DNA of 64,000 nucleotides, from the NCBI RefSeq assembly GCF_001429065.1, contig NZ_LMIB01000001.1, forward strand, positions 248,588 to 312,587, read 5' to 3'. Below are positions 7,761-16,329 of this stretch, piece after piece. Positions within the stretch are counted from its first letter, which is position 1. Each line of letters opens with the position of its first letter. The stretch is from Sphingomonas sp. Root710 (GTDB lineage: Bacteria > Pseudomonadota > Alphaproteobacteria > Sphingomonadales > Sphingomonadaceae). Below the pieces are notes generated by a model that saw only the letters and a list, made by a program, of their open reading frames with translations, did no database searches and was not told where the DNA came from. Position numbers and translations under genes: made by a program.

Positions 7761-8684
7761 ATGTTTGTCGATTTGAAGACGAGTAAGGATATGCGCGGTA
7801 CATGCGGATTTTGTCTTGAAACAGCAGACTTGCAAAACAGCCATGTTCTTCCAGCTTTTGTTTTTCGCTGGCTACGTCGACGTGGTACCGGCCACATACG
7901 CGCTAGCAGCAATCCAAATCTGCGTGTCCAGGACGGCGAAAAGCGCAGGTGGCTCTGCAAAACGTGTGAGCAAAATTTTGGCCGCTATGAGTCATTATTT
8001 GCTGAAAAGTTATTCCGACCTTGGAGCAATGGGCAATACACTATTCAGTACGAAGAATGGTTCTTGAAGTTTTGCGTTTCGGTGTCTTGGCGGGTGCTGA
8101 CCCATTGCAAAGGGAAAAACCCTGATCATCGCTACACCGCCGCTGAGGATGAAGCTGCGGAAGCCGCTGCTCAGCGGTGGAAGGCATTTTTGCGCGACGA
8201 GGTTCCCCATCCCGGCAAATTTGAGCAACATGTTATACCGTTCGACGTTGTAGAAGAAACATCTGATCCAGATATGCCTACCAATATCAGTCGTTATCTG
8301 ACGGGGGCCATAGAGATGGATATTGTAGGGTCGTCGACTAATATGATGACTTACGCCAAACTCGGTAGATTTGTTATTTTTGGTATAGTGCGCCCGGGAC
8401 AATATAAGTTCGAGGGTACGAAAGTTCACGTTCGAAGCGGTACCCTGAGGCCCGGTAAGTTCGTTCTGCCTGGGCCGTTGCTAGGTTTTTTCAAGGGTCG
8501 CGCTCGTTCGGTGCAGGCAATATACGATAGTATTTCGCCTAATCAGCAAGCAAAGATAGACGCCAATCTGTTGGCCAATATCGATAATTTCACCAAATCG
8601 GATCAGTTTCGTTCGTTGATGGCGGATGCGGAAATGTTCGGTCGAAGCGCTATAATCCGGAAGGAAGTCCCTAATAGCGGATAA
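7761..8684 (+). CDS. CxxC zinc-finger / HNH-like protein
   Basis: A 307-residue protein. Near the N-terminus C15-x2-C18, then SHVLP (H28), and C66-x2-C69E form a zinc-binding pattern like that of HNH-type nucleases of the C-x2-C...SH(V/I)xP...C-x2-CE kind. The later part (about 100-300) contains a long mixed region and matches no domain I know. ATGs at 7761 and 7791 are both possible; the latter starts directly before the first CxxC. It is divergent from the DUF5677-like gene and of lower GC than its surroundings. A nuclease role is inference from the metal pattern. Confidence 0.6.
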   Translation: MFVDLKTSKDMRGTCGFCLETADLQNSHVLPAFVFRWLRRRGTGHIRASSNPNLRVQDGEKRRWLCKTCEQNFGRYESLFAEKLFRPWSNGQYTIQYEEWFLKFCVSVSWRVLTHCKGKNPDHRYTAAEDEAAEAAAQRWKAFLRDEVPHPGKFEQHVIPFDVVEETSDPDMPTNISRYLTGAIEMDIVGSSTNMMTYAKLGRFVIFGIVRPGQYKFEGTKVHVRSGTLRPGKFVLPGPLLGFFKGRARSVQAIYDSISPNQQAKIDANLLANIDNFTKSDQFRSLMADAEMFGRSAIIRKEVPNSG

Positions 8685-8702
8685 GCGCTGGAGACAATTG
8701 CG

Positions 8703-9575
8703 ATGAAAACTGCCCACCTTGCGTTGCTCATCCTGTCGGCGCTGTCCGGTTTGCCAATGGGCGTCACTGCGGCGCAGGCGGCGGAGCCGGTGCGCGTCAC
8801 GCCCCTCGGCTCGTTTAGGGACGTGATAGACATAGATGCCTATCCGGCGGTTGCCCTGCGGCATGACATGGAGGGCACCACCGCCTATTCGCTGACGATC
8901 GACGCCACCGGGGTTCCGAGCCGGTGCGACATCGCGAGCAGCAGCGGCTTCGACGTACTCGATGCGGCCACCTGTGCGCAGCTTATGGCCAAGGCGCGTT
9001 TCGCGCCGGGGCGCGATGCGGCGGGCAAGCCGGTGGGGGGCACCTATACAGGCCGCGTGACGTGGGCGATCCCCGATGACGGCTCGTCGCGCGAGGGCGA
9101 GATGTTCGCGTCGCTGCTGTTCTCGATCGACCGGAGCGGCGCGATCACCGCTTGCCGGATGCTGGTCCACGCGCCGACTCCCAAGAGGCTGTCGCCCGAC
9201 GTGCCGTGCGGGACAGAGGTGTCGCTGCCTCCGCCGCGGCTGGGCATGGCGCTGCGCGGCAATGACCAGCGGCCGTCGGTCGACGTCGAATATCGCGGGG
9301 GAACCGCGTTTACGCCCGCCCTGCGCGCGCGGATATTGGAGCCGATGCCGGGCTATGAGCAGCGCGCGCTGAACATCTATCATTTCACCGTGGGCCGGGA
9401 CGGCAAGGCCGGGCAGTGCAGCTATGCCGAGCAGCGCGGGGACGCCCAATGGGCGCAGGATGGCTGCACGCAAATCCGCGGCAAGATATATGATCCGCCA
9501 GCGCCCGCCTTCGGCGCGGATGGCGTGGCGCAGGGATGGCGGATCGTGCGGATGCTGGTGAAAAAGGCGGGGTGA
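8703..9575 (+). CDS. periplasmic protein with TonB C-terminal-like domain(s)
   Basis: A 290-residue protein with a clear signal peptide (MKTAHLALLILSALSG..., cleavage near AQAAEP at about residue 27). Residues about 60-125 (TAYSLTIDATGVPSRCDIASSSGFDVLDAATCAQL, then ARFAPGRDAAGKPVGGTY) follow the TonB_C pattern: a beta strand, a Cys, LDxAxC, and (A)RF.PARD..G.P. A second, less regular copy may follow at 130-280. Unlike true TonB it has no N-terminal membrane anchor or proline-rich spacer, so it more likely belongs to the soluble periplasmic proteins that borrow this fold. It starts 18 bp after the HNH-like gene. Confidence 0.7.
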   Translation: MKTAHLALLILSALSGLPMGVTAAQAAEPVRVTPLGSFRDVIDIDAYPAVALRHDMEGTTAYSLTIDATGVPSRCDIASSSGFDVLDAATCAQLMAKARFAPGRDAAGKPVGGTYTGRVTWAIPDDGSSREGEMFASLLFSIDRSGAITACRMLVHAPTPKRLSPDVPCGTEVSLPPPRLGMALRGNDQRPSVDVEYRGGTAFTPALRARILEPMPGYEQRALNIYHFTVGRDGKAGQCSYAEQRGDAQWAQDGCTQIRGKIYDPPAPAFGADGVAQGWRIVRMLVKKAG

Positions 9576-9624
9576 GGCGGGCGTCGCCTTTTCGAATGTG
9601 CGTGATAGGGTGGGCCCGGGACGC

Positions 9625-9711
9625 TCGTCATCCCGGGCCTGACCCGGGAGCCCGCTATTCTTCGCGCGTGGGAGGAAGGCAGCTGGATCCCGGATCACGT
9701 CCGGGATGGCG
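9625..9711. repeat. REPIN-like palindrome, family B copy 1
   Basis: Inverted arms CGTCATCCCGGGCCTGACCC and GGATCACGTCCGGGATGGCG about 25 bp apart. It is the same element type as 16159-16246, 25681-25762 and 26811-26895. It fills the gap between the TonB_C-like gene and xth. Confidence 0.8.
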
Positions 9712-9813
9712 AAATATGAGCTGGTTGGTCCCGCATCTCGTTAGGGAGGGCGCTGTCGCCCGCTGATCGGATGTGAAGGGAACGACTCCTCCGCCGCGCG
9801 CGTCTCCCACCCC

Positions 9814-10584
9814 ATGAAAATCTACAGCTATAACGTCAACGGGATCACCAGCCGCCTGCCGGTGCTGCTGCGCTGGCTGGAGATGGCGGAGCCCGACGTC
9901 GTCTGTCTTCAGGAACTGAAGACGATCGACGAGCGCTTTCCCGAGGGGGCTATCCGCGACCTGGGCTATGACGTCGTCTGGCATGGGCAGAAGGCGTGGA
10001 ATGGCGTGGCGATGCTGAGCCGGGTGGGGGAGATCCACGAGACGCGGCGCGGGCTGCCGGGCGATCCCGAGGACGTGCAGAGCCGCTATATCGAGGCGGC
10101 GGTGGGCGGGGTGCTGATCGCCGGGCTATATGCGCCCAACGGCAATCCGCGGCCGGGGCCGAAATATGATTTCAAGCTGCGCTGGTTCGCGCGGCTGGAG
10201 GAGCATCTGGCCGGGCTGGTCGGGCTCGACGCGCCGGTGGTGATCGCGGGGGACTACAACATCATCCCGGAGGACCGCGACGTCTATGTGCCCGAGCGCT
10301 GGCGCGACGACGCGCTGTTCGCGCACGAGGTGCGGGCGGCCTATGCGCGGTTGCTGGAGCAGGGGTGGACCGACGCGCTCCGCCACATGCATCCCGACGA
10401 GACGGTCTATACCTTCTGGAAATATCTGCGGCGCGCCTATGAACGCGATGCGGGGCTGCGGATCGACCATCTGCTGCTCAATCCGGTGGCGGCGAAGCGG
10501 CTGGTGGCGGCGGAGGTGGATCGACGGCCACGCGGGTGGGAGAAGACCAGCGATCATACGCCGGTGTGGGTGGAGCTGGCCTAG
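9814..10584 (+). CDS. xth: exodeoxyribonuclease III
   Basis: AP endonuclease/3'-5' exonuclease of base-excision repair. At 256 residues it has the standard family length. Visible motifs of the EEP fold are YSYNVNGITSRL at the start, the metal Glu in CLQELKT (about E34), LYAPNG, GDYNIIPEDRDVY near residue 150, RIDHLLLN and the catalytic SDHTPVWVEL at the C-terminus. It is preceded by a family B repeat and is probably monocistronic. Confidence 0.95.
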   Translation: MKIYSYNVNGITSRLPVLLRWLEMAEPDVVCLQELKTIDERFPEGAIRDLGYDVVWHGQKAWNGVAMLSRVGEIHETRRGLPGDPEDVQSRYIEAAVGGVLIAGLYAPNGNPRPGPKYDFKLRWFARLEEHLAGLVGLDAPVVIAGDYNIIPEDRDVYVPERWRDDALFAHEVRAAYARLLEQGWTDALRHMHPDETVYTFWKYLRRAYERDAGLRIDHLLLNPVAAKRLVAAEVDRRPRGWEKTSDHTPVWVELA

Positions 10585-10634
10585 CGGCAAGGCGGGGCAT
10601 CCATTGGCTCAGCGGGGCCTGCGCATGGTCCAAT

Positions 10635-10657
10635 CCGCTCATCCTCAGGATGAGCGG
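10635..10657. terminator. perfect hairpin downstream of xth
   Basis: CCGCTCATCC-TCA-GGATGAGCGG: a 10-bp perfect stem with a 3-nt loop, about 50 bp after the xth stop. It has no T-run. The sequence CTCATCC/GGATGAG also links it to the repeat at 19195-19258, so it may be a REP half rather than a dedicated terminator. Confidence 0.5.
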
Positions 10658-10791
10658 GGGGCAGGTGGGCGGATACGCTCCGGCCTGCCGATGTTTCCGT
10701 TTGCCGGAGAAATTGCGCGGAGCCGGGCACCCGGGCCAAGGGGCGGGCGTTGAGCCGGGACGGATATCACCGCTTGCGAGAGGAGCGCAAC

Positions 10792-11016
10792 ATGACCGAA
10801 GCTTTTGTGAACCAGACGCCGACCCTGGCCCAGGACGAACCCGTATCGAACAAGAAGACCGCGCTGACCGATGCGTTCCGCACGCATTTTTCGGGCGATG
10901 CGCCGATCACCGAGAAGGCGAAGAATTTCGCCAAGGCGCGGCCGTGGACGAGCGCGGCGTTCTTGGGCGTCGCGGCGATCGGGCTGATGCAGACGCTGCG
11001 CGGTGCGCGTCGCTGA
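10792..11016 (+). CDS. small protein with C-terminal membrane segment
   Basis: A 74-residue product starting at ATG 10792, chosen because GAGGAGCG lies 6-8 nt upstream (an upstream in-frame ATG at 10750 lacks this). The N-terminal half is polar. The C-terminus RPWTSAAFLGVAAIGLMQTL followed by basic RGARR looks like the single membrane helix and tail of DUF883/ElaB-type ribosome-associated stress proteins, though the body is too divergent to assign. No other domain visible. Confidence 0.6.
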   Translation: MTEAFVNQTPTLAQDEPVSNKKTALTDAFRTHFSGDAPITEKAKNFAKARPWTSAAFLGVAAIGLMQTLRGARR

Positions 11017-11161
11017 TGACGACCAGCACCGGCAAAAGCTTATTTGCATCAACGACATGGGCTGGCGCGAGGCATATGTTGCGCGCGGTTCAGGGACCGG
11101 CCTAACCCGCCAGGGTGAACGGGCCGACGAGGAGGCGCGTCGGTCCGTTCATCGGTCCCGG

Positions 11162-11413
11162 TCAGCCTGACCGGGGGCGGGATGCGACGGGTGCGGTGAT
11201 CGCGACCAGCGCCAGTTGCAGATGGATCAGGCCGTGGCGGTCGGTGACCTCGACGCGAAGCTGGCCATCGTGCCAGACGTCCATCGGGCGGTCGCCGGCG
11301 AGATCGGCGATCAGCTTCAATGCCTCCAGCCGGGCTTCATCGAGGCTGGCGAGTTCGACGCCGTCGTCGTCCCGATAGGCGCTTCCGTCGATGCTGTTGA
11401 AATAATATCGCAT
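11162..11413 (-). CDS. DUF6894-type small protein
   Basis: An 83-residue protein with the layout of this alphaproteobacterial family: MRYYFNSIDGSAYRDDDGVE at the start, then the LASLDEARLEALKLIADLA helix, then a strand pair LRVEVTDRHGLIHLQL. Function unknown. It stands alone between the small membrane protein gene and the 418-residue gene at 11517, both separated by short gaps. Confidence 0.7.
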   Translation of the reverse strand: MRYYFNSIDGSAYRDDDGVELASLDEARLEALKLIADLAGDRPMDVWHDGQLRVEVTDRHGLIHLQLALVAITAPVASRPRSG

Positions 11414-11516
11414 GTCGCCCTCGTCGGTCTGGGCGGATAAAACCCTGTCGCAAAAACAAAGTTTCTATCGTTACGCTGGTCGGCCAAAGCGGGCCGGCGC
11501 GTCCAGGCGGACGGTT

Positions 11517-12773
11517 TCAGGCAGCATGGGCCATCGCGACGGGCGATGAGAACGCGCCGTCGAGGCGATCGATCAGCCAGCGGAGCTCGTGCGGGGTGCG
11601 GCCGGTGGAGAGGGCGGCGTCGCGGGCGAGGCGGTCCATGACCGGGCGGTCGATGTGGCGGGTGGCGGCGATCGCCAGCGCGTCCCACAGGATCGCGGCG
11701 AGGTCTTCGTCCTCTAGCGGCGCGCTTTCGAGTGCCTGGAACCAGGGGCTGTCGGGGCGGATGCACGCGCCGGCGATGGCGAGGCCGAGGCCGAGCAAGC
11801 GTTCGAGGGTTTCGTGGCCGCCCGCTTCGTGGCACGGGGGGACAGCGGCCTCCGGGGCGGGAAGGCCGAGGCGCATCGCGCAGTACATGCCCGCGACGAA
11901 ATTGGTGTGGTACATCTGTTCGCAGGCATAGGCGTCGGCGGCGGGGCCGCTGCGGGCGCGGAACTCCTGCGGATCGAAGGTGGGGCCGGGGAGGAAGCCG
12001 AGCTGTTTCCAGATGCGGTCGACGACGTGCCAGCCGAGGCAGGCGGCGGGGCCGCCGGTTTCACCGAGGCAGGCCGCGCACATCAGATATTCGATCAGCA
12101 GGTCGAAATCCTCCGAGACCATCGACCAGGCGATGCCTTCGTGGACCATTTCGGACAGGCGGGTGCGATCCAGCGAGGCGGGCGGTGGGGCGCGGCCGAA
12201 ATCGGTGGCGTAGAGGATGGCGTGGGTGACGGCATAGGCGTCCGCCTCGGTCATGTAGAAGGGGTGGGCGCGGCTGTGGAGGATCGATCCGGCGAGCACC
12301 GCGTCGAGCGGTTGCGGCGCGGCGGCGAGGAGGTTGCGGGTCCACAGCTGGTCGAGCTGGCGATAGGGGACGCGCTCGACGCACTGGCCGAAGCCCGCGT
12401 TCAGGCTGTCTTCGATCAGCCGGTCGAAGGCGGGATCGCCATGGCCCGCGGCGGAGAGGAAGACGCTGCCCGCGCCGAGCGTGGCGGCGACGTGCGGCTG
12501 GCGCAGGATCAGCCCGCGCAGGCGATCCGAACGGATTTCGCGGAGCAGCGGCGCGGCGAGCGCATCGTTGAAGGGGGCGAGTTCGGGACAGGCCGCCTCC
12601 GCGCGGCGGGCGAGGAGGAGGAGCATCGCCGCCTCGGTCGCGACCTTGTCGCGCAGGCGGATGGTGGCGTGGCCCGAATCCGGCCAATAGGCGGCGTTGG
12701 TGTCGAGACGCCGCACCTGTTCGGCGGCGAAGGAGAGCTGGGCAGCCAGCCTTTGGATGAAGATGTCGGTCAT
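11517..12773 (-). CDS. 418-residue helical protein, unknown function
   Basis: I do not recognise a domain with confidence. The protein is almost entirely helical and Ala/Leu-rich, without signal peptide or membrane segment. Cys, His and Trp residues are clustered (for example ECVERVPYRQLDQLW-like, HEGIAWSM, CLGWHVVDRIWKQLGFLPG, CHEAGGHE), suggesting a structured all-alpha repeat. It begins with an in-frame ATG at 12773. Upstream, across a 93-bp palindromic repeat, is a 91-residue gene on the same strand that is probably cotranscribed with it. The two may form a functional pair. Confidence 0.6.
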   Translation of the reverse strand: MTDIFIQRLAAQLSFAAEQVRRLDTNAAYWPDSGHATIRLRDKVATEAAMLLLLARRAEAACPELAPFNDALAAPLLREIRSDRLRGLILRQPHVAATLGAGSVFLSAAGHGDPAFDRLIEDSLNAGFGQCVERVPYRQLDQLWTRNLLAAAPQPLDAVLAGSILHSRAHPFYMTEADAYAVTHAILYATDFGRAPPPASLDRTRLSEMVHEGIAWSMVSEDFDLLIEYLMCAACLGETGGPAACLGWHVVDRIWKQLGFLPGPTFDPQEFRARSGPAADAYACEQMYHTNFVAGMYCAMRLGLPAPEAAVPPCHEAGGHETLERLLGLGLAIAGACIRPDSPWFQALESAPLEDEDLAAILWDALAIAATRHIDRPVMDRLARDAALSTGRTPHELRWLIDRLDGAFSSPVAMAHAA

Positions 12774-12813
12774 GCTGCCCAGTCCTTTGCTTTGGGAGCT
12801 TCCCCTTTCCTGC

Positions 12814-12906
12814 CGTCATCCTCGCGAAAGCGGGGATCCACGGAATGGGGACAATTTGTGCGCGATGTTCCGCCGTCCATGGATTCCCGCTTTCGCGGGA
12901 ATGACG
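12814..12906. repeat. 93-bp paired palindrome (REPIN-like), family A copy 2
   Basis: Arms CGTCATCCTCGCGAAAGCGG and CCCGCTTTCGCGGGAATGACG in inverted orientation, spacer about 40 bp. Identical in length to copies 1 and 3. It sits inside the presumed two-gene unit 12936-13211 / 11517-12773. Confidence 0.85.
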
Positions 12907-12935
12907 GTCATCGCCGTTATCCGAAGCGCCCGCTC

Positions 12936-13211
12936 TTAGTGCTGGATGCCGTTGGCGGCCTTCTGGATCGCGCCGAGGCTCTGGCGGAGGGTTCCGGCGA
13001 GTTCGGTGATCTCGAGAATGGAATCGAAGCGGGGGCCGCGGCGGATGACCGAGATCCAGTCGGCGCAGATCAGGTCCCACGGTTCATCGAGGCCGGCGAC
13101 CGAATTGATGAGAGATGAGCCGGCGACTTCGCGGACCGACAGATCAAGATTGACGAGCTTGGCTTCGCCCGCGGCGTGGATGACCTTGGCGACATCGATA
13201 GAACGGGGCAT
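12936..13211 (-). CDS. 91-residue conserved-looking small protein, unknown function
   Basis: Start at ATG 13211, chosen because GGAAAGGA lies 6 nt upstream; a longer frame from 13313 lacks a ribosome site. The product MPRSIDVAKVIHAAGEAKLV... has a helical N-terminus, then a central segment with Trp residues (EPWDLICADWISVIRR), then a helix (ITELAGTLRQSLGAIQKAANG). Short size and position directly upstream of the 418-residue gene suggest a partner, but there is no sequence evidence for a peptide precursor (no leader/core boundary or Gly-Gly site). Confidence 0.6.
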   Translation of the reverse strand: MPRSIDVAKVIHAAGEAKLVNLDLSVREVAGSSLINSVAGLDEPWDLICADWISVIRRGPRFDSILEITELAGTLRQSLGAIQKAANGIQH

Positions 13212-13395
13212 GGTAAATCCTTTCCAAAATCGGTGTTGGACTTTGCGTCGACTATGCCGACGCGCCGCACCGAGGCTGGAAGGGGGGTGACTCGCTTCGG
13301 TGGGGCGAATCATTGTCTATGCTTTTCTGGTGTCCGGCCCACGTGACGACCGTCACGGCAGGATATGCCCGCTATGACAGGGGCGGCGCGCGGCG

Positions 13396-13728
13396 CTATT
13401 CGGCGGCGATGCTGTCCGCGGCAGGCTCGTTATGGCCTTCGACGATGATCAGGAGATGCTCGACGCGCGGGGGGCTCTGGAAATGCGGGCCGCACAGGCG
13501 GCGCCATTCGAGGAAGGCGTCCGAATTGCGGAACTCGATCATATGATCCTCGATCGTTTCCCATTCGACGAACATGCGGTAGCGGCTGGGCTGCTCGATC
13601 GAGCGGTGAAGGCGGAAGGCGATGCAGCCTTTGGAGCCGAGGAAAAGATCCCTGGCGATCGCGGCGGCGGCCTCGAACGCCTGTTCCTGGCCGGGCTTGA
13701 TGTCGATTTCCGCCAGTTCCTTGATCAT
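13396..13728 (-). CDS. antibiotic biosynthesis monooxygenase (ABM) domain protein
   Basis: A 110-residue ferredoxin-like dimeric alpha+beta protein. The pattern IKELAEIDIKPGQEQAFEAA ... RDLFLGSKGCIAFRLHRSIEQPSRYRMFVEWETIEDHMIEFRNSDAFLEW is typical of ABM/YgiN-type small oxygenases or quinol-binding proteins. The substrate cannot be told. It stands alone, divergent from the acid phosphatase gene at 13855. Confidence 0.85.
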   Translation of the reverse strand: MIKELAEIDIKPGQEQAFEAAAAIARDLFLGSKGCIAFRLHRSIEQPSRYRMFVEWETIEDHMIEFRNSDAFLEWRRLCGPHFQSPPRVEHLLIIVEGHNEPAADSIAAE

Positions 13729-13854
13729 CCCGGGCTCCTTTTGGTCGTCTGATGATCGAAACGCACGGGGCAGGTCAACGGCTCATCGCCATTTTCGCGG
13801 GCGATGTGGCAATTATGGCGCGCTTTTCGGCGGGTTGAGCGCTAGATCAGGGCG

Positions 13855-14715
13855 ATGATCCGGACCGACATCCTGAAGAGCCTTGCCATCGCGGTGGCGC
13901 TGGGCGGCCTGAGCGGCTGCGCGACCGTGCCGCCGGCCCCTGCCGCCGCGCCGCCCCCGGCGATGCAATATCTCTACGGATCGGCGGAGGCCGCGGCGGC
14001 GAGCGTGCAGGCCTATGCCGCGCTGGTGGCGGAGGCGGAGGGCCGCGCGGCGCGGCGGGAGTCGGCGGTGCTGGCCGACGGCGCGACGCTCGATGCGCCG
14101 CGCTTCGCCGACTGTGGCGACAAGCCGCTCGCGGCGCTGTTCGACGCGGACGAGACGCTGATCCTGAACGGCGGCTATGAATATGACCAGGCGCGGCGCG
14201 GCGGCGCATTCGATTCCGCGAGCTGGGACCGGTGGGAAAAGACCGGCACGGACAAAGTCGTGGCGGTGCCAGGCGCCGCCGCGGCGCTGACCGCATTGCG
14301 CGCGATGGGCATCACCCCGATCGTCAACAGCAACCGCAGCGCCGCCAATGCAGCGGAAAGCGAGGCGGCGCTGGCGGCGGCGGGGCTGGGCACCTTCCGC
14401 CATGGCGAGACGCTGTTCCTGAAAGGCGATGCCGACGGCAAGTCGGCCAAGGATGCGCGGCGGGCGGCGATCGCGGCCCGCTGGTGCGTGATCGCGATGG
14501 CGGGGGACCAGCTGGGCGACTTCAGCGACCTGTTCGCGGGCGATCCGGCAGCGCGGCGCGCGCTGGCTCAGAGCCGGGCGATCGCGGCTTTGTGGGGCCG
14601 GGGGTGGTTCGTGCTGCCCAACCCCGTCTATGGCGCGGGCGTAGCGGGCGGGTGGGACGAGGTATTTCCCGTGGGCCAGCGCTGGACCGATCCGGGATCG
14701 AAACGAAAAGAATGA
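13855..14715 (+). CDS. HAD acid phosphatase, 5'-nucleotidase lipoprotein e(P4) family
   Basis: Outer-membrane/periplasmic phosphomonoesterase of the class B/C HAD type. A lipobox LSGC puts the lipidated cysteine at residue 22, followed by a Pro/Ala-rich linker. The nucleophile motif is LFDADETLILN (D98 and D100). Later motifs are the motif II-like IVNSNRSAANAAESEAAL, a lysine in ETLFLKGDADGKSAKD, and the distal acid pair IAMAGDQLGDFSDLF. Length (286) fits the e(P4) family. In other bacteria such enzymes dephosphorylate NMN and nucleotides; substrate here is inferred. Confidence 0.85.
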   Translation: MIRTDILKSLAIAVALGGLSGCATVPPAPAAAPPPAMQYLYGSAEAAAASVQAYAALVAEAEGRAARRESAVLADGATLDAPRFADCGDKPLAALFDADETLILNGGYEYDQARRGGAFDSASWDRWEKTGTDKVVAVPGAAAALTALRAMGITPIVNSNRSAANAAESEAALAAAGLGTFRHGETLFLKGDADGKSAKDARRAAIAARWCVIAMAGDQLGDFSDLFAGDPAARRALAQSRAIAALWGRGWFVLPNPVYGAGVAGGWDEVFPVGQRWTDPGSKRKE

Positions 14716-14847
14716 AATGAGCCGTCTTCCGGTGCCGGGGCGGATGGTGCATGTCATGCGCCGGAAGGCTCCGGGCAGCAGGGGCGATTTTCGTCCAGGC
14801 TGCTAAAGCTCCCGTCTCTCCTAATTGCTGGTTGCCCCGTCCTCCTG

Positions 14848-16149
14848 ATGCCTGACACCAACAGAAAATCCCCGACGCCACCGCGTGAACCGCGCGTGCC
14901 GACGGTCATCCAGATCGAGCATGCGCTGGCGGTGGCGGGCGCGGTGCTGTTCGCGGTGGTGATCGCCTTCCTGGCGGCGGGCGGATTCTATCTGCGCAAG
15001 AACCAGGAGGCGCCGAAGCCGGGCGCGGCGCGGCTGTCGATCGACCTGAGCAAGATCGGCATCAGCAACAAGGGGCCGACGCGGATCGACTATGGCCGGC
15101 TCGACCGGCGGATGCGCGAGCTGGCCGCCGACCGCGCGGTGGTGGGTGTCGCGATCGTGACGATCGAGAATGGCGAGATCAGCTTCGCCAAGGGCTATGG
15201 CGTGACCACCGACGGGCCCGAGGGCAAGCCGGTCGACGCGCACACGGTGTTCCGCTGGGCGTCGGTTTCGAAGGGGGTGGCATCGACGCTGCTCGTCAAG
15301 CTGGCGCAGGAGAAGAAGCTGTCGCTGAAGGATCCGGTGTCGCGCTGGGCGCCGTCGCTGAAACTGCCCGAAAATGCGCAGAATGTCGCGACGATCGACA
15401 ATCTGCTGTCGCAGAGTCTCGGCATCTGGAAGAATGCCTATGACCGCGACCTGGAGGACGGGCGCGATCCAAAGGAAATCCGCGGGCGGCTGAACCAGAT
15501 CCCGCTGCTGTGCCCGCCGGGCAAATGCTACAGCTATCAGAACATCGCCTATGACGCGGCGAGCGAGGCCGCCGAACATGCCGGCGGCGAGCCCTATGGC
15601 GAACTGGTGCAGGAGAAGCTGTTCGGGCCGCTGGGGATGCAATCGGCGACGACGACGCGCGAGGGCCTCGAATCCTCGCCGAGCTGGGCGCGGCCGCATC
15701 AGGGGCGGCGCGAGCTGAAGGTCGCCGACGCCTATTACCGGACGCCCGCAGCGGGCGGCGTCAACAGCTCGATCATCGACCTGGGGCTGTGGATGCGCGC
15801 GCAGATGGGCCGCGCGCCGTCGGTGCTATCGCCGTCGGTGCTGCGTGAGCTGCACAGCCCGCGCATCCGCACCTTCTCGATCCACCGGCAGCGCGACCTC
15901 GACCGCGCGCTCAAGGACGCGAGCTACGGGCTGGGTTGGCGCATCTATCATTATAATGGCCGCGAGGTGATCGGCCATCGCGGCGCGGTGGACGGCTATC
16001 GCTCGCTGATCCTGTTCGATCCGGTGCTGAAGGCCGGGGTCGGCATGTTGTGGAACTCGACCGCGGTCGAGCCGACGGGGATGCAGCTCGAGGTGTTCGA
16101 CATGCTGTACCGGCAGCCGTTCCGGGACTGGATGGAGTTGGGGAAGTAA
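14848..16149 (+). CDS. membrane-anchored serine hydrolase, class C beta-lactamase fold
   Basis: A 433-residue protein with a cytoplasmic proline-rich N-terminus and a membrane helix at about residues 26-52 (ALAVAGAVLFAVVIAFLAAG), so the enzyme faces the periplasm. SxxK is in WASVSKGVA (near residue 140), YxN in CYSYQNIAYD, and the third motif is GHRGAVDGY. This set defines the penicillin-binding-protein-like/beta-lactamase class C group, which includes esterases, DD-peptidases and D-amino-acid amidases. No class-specific feature says it degrades beta-lactams. Confidence 0.9.
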   Translation: MPDTNRKSPTPPREPRVPTVIQIEHALAVAGAVLFAVVIAFLAAGGFYLRKNQEAPKPGAARLSIDLSKIGISNKGPTRIDYGRLDRRMRELAADRAVVGVAIVTIENGEISFAKGYGVTTDGPEGKPVDAHTVFRWASVSKGVASTLLVKLAQEKKLSLKDPVSRWAPSLKLPENAQNVATIDNLLSQSLGIWKNAYDRDLEDGRDPKEIRGRLNQIPLLCPPGKCYSYQNIAYDAASEAAEHAGGEPYGELVQEKLFGPLGMQSATTTREGLESSPSWARPHQGRRELKVADAYYRTPAAGGVNSSIIDLGLWMRAQMGRAPSVLSPSVLRELHSPRIRTFSIHRQRDLDRALKDASYGLGWRIYHYNGREVIGHRGAVDGYRSLILFDPVLKAGVGMLWNSTAVEPTGMQLEVFDMLYRQPFRDWMELGK

Positions 16150-16158
16150 GCCCTTACT

Positions 16159-16246
16159 CGGCATCCCGGACGTGATCCGGGATCCAGCTTTACCTTCCTC
16201 CGGGCCGCCGGAAGAAGCGGGACCCCGGGTCAGGCCCGGGGTGACG
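16159..16246. repeat. REPIN-like palindrome, family B copy 2
   Basis: Arms GGCATCCCGGACGTGATCCG and GACCCCGGGTCAGGCCCGGG in inverted orientation about 25 bp apart, just after the serine hydrolase stop and before leuC. Confidence 0.8.
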
Positions 16247-16329
16247 GCGATGGGTGGGAAAAGGGCAGCTTTCCATCCTGAAGCGCTCTCTGCTTTGACA
16301 TTGGCGCGGGCGAGGCTAGATCGGCGGCC

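Noticed and set aside
12936-13211. RiPP precursor peptide
   Set aside because: The 91-residue product has no leader/core boundary, Gly-Gly site or adjacent modifying enzyme that I can recognise.
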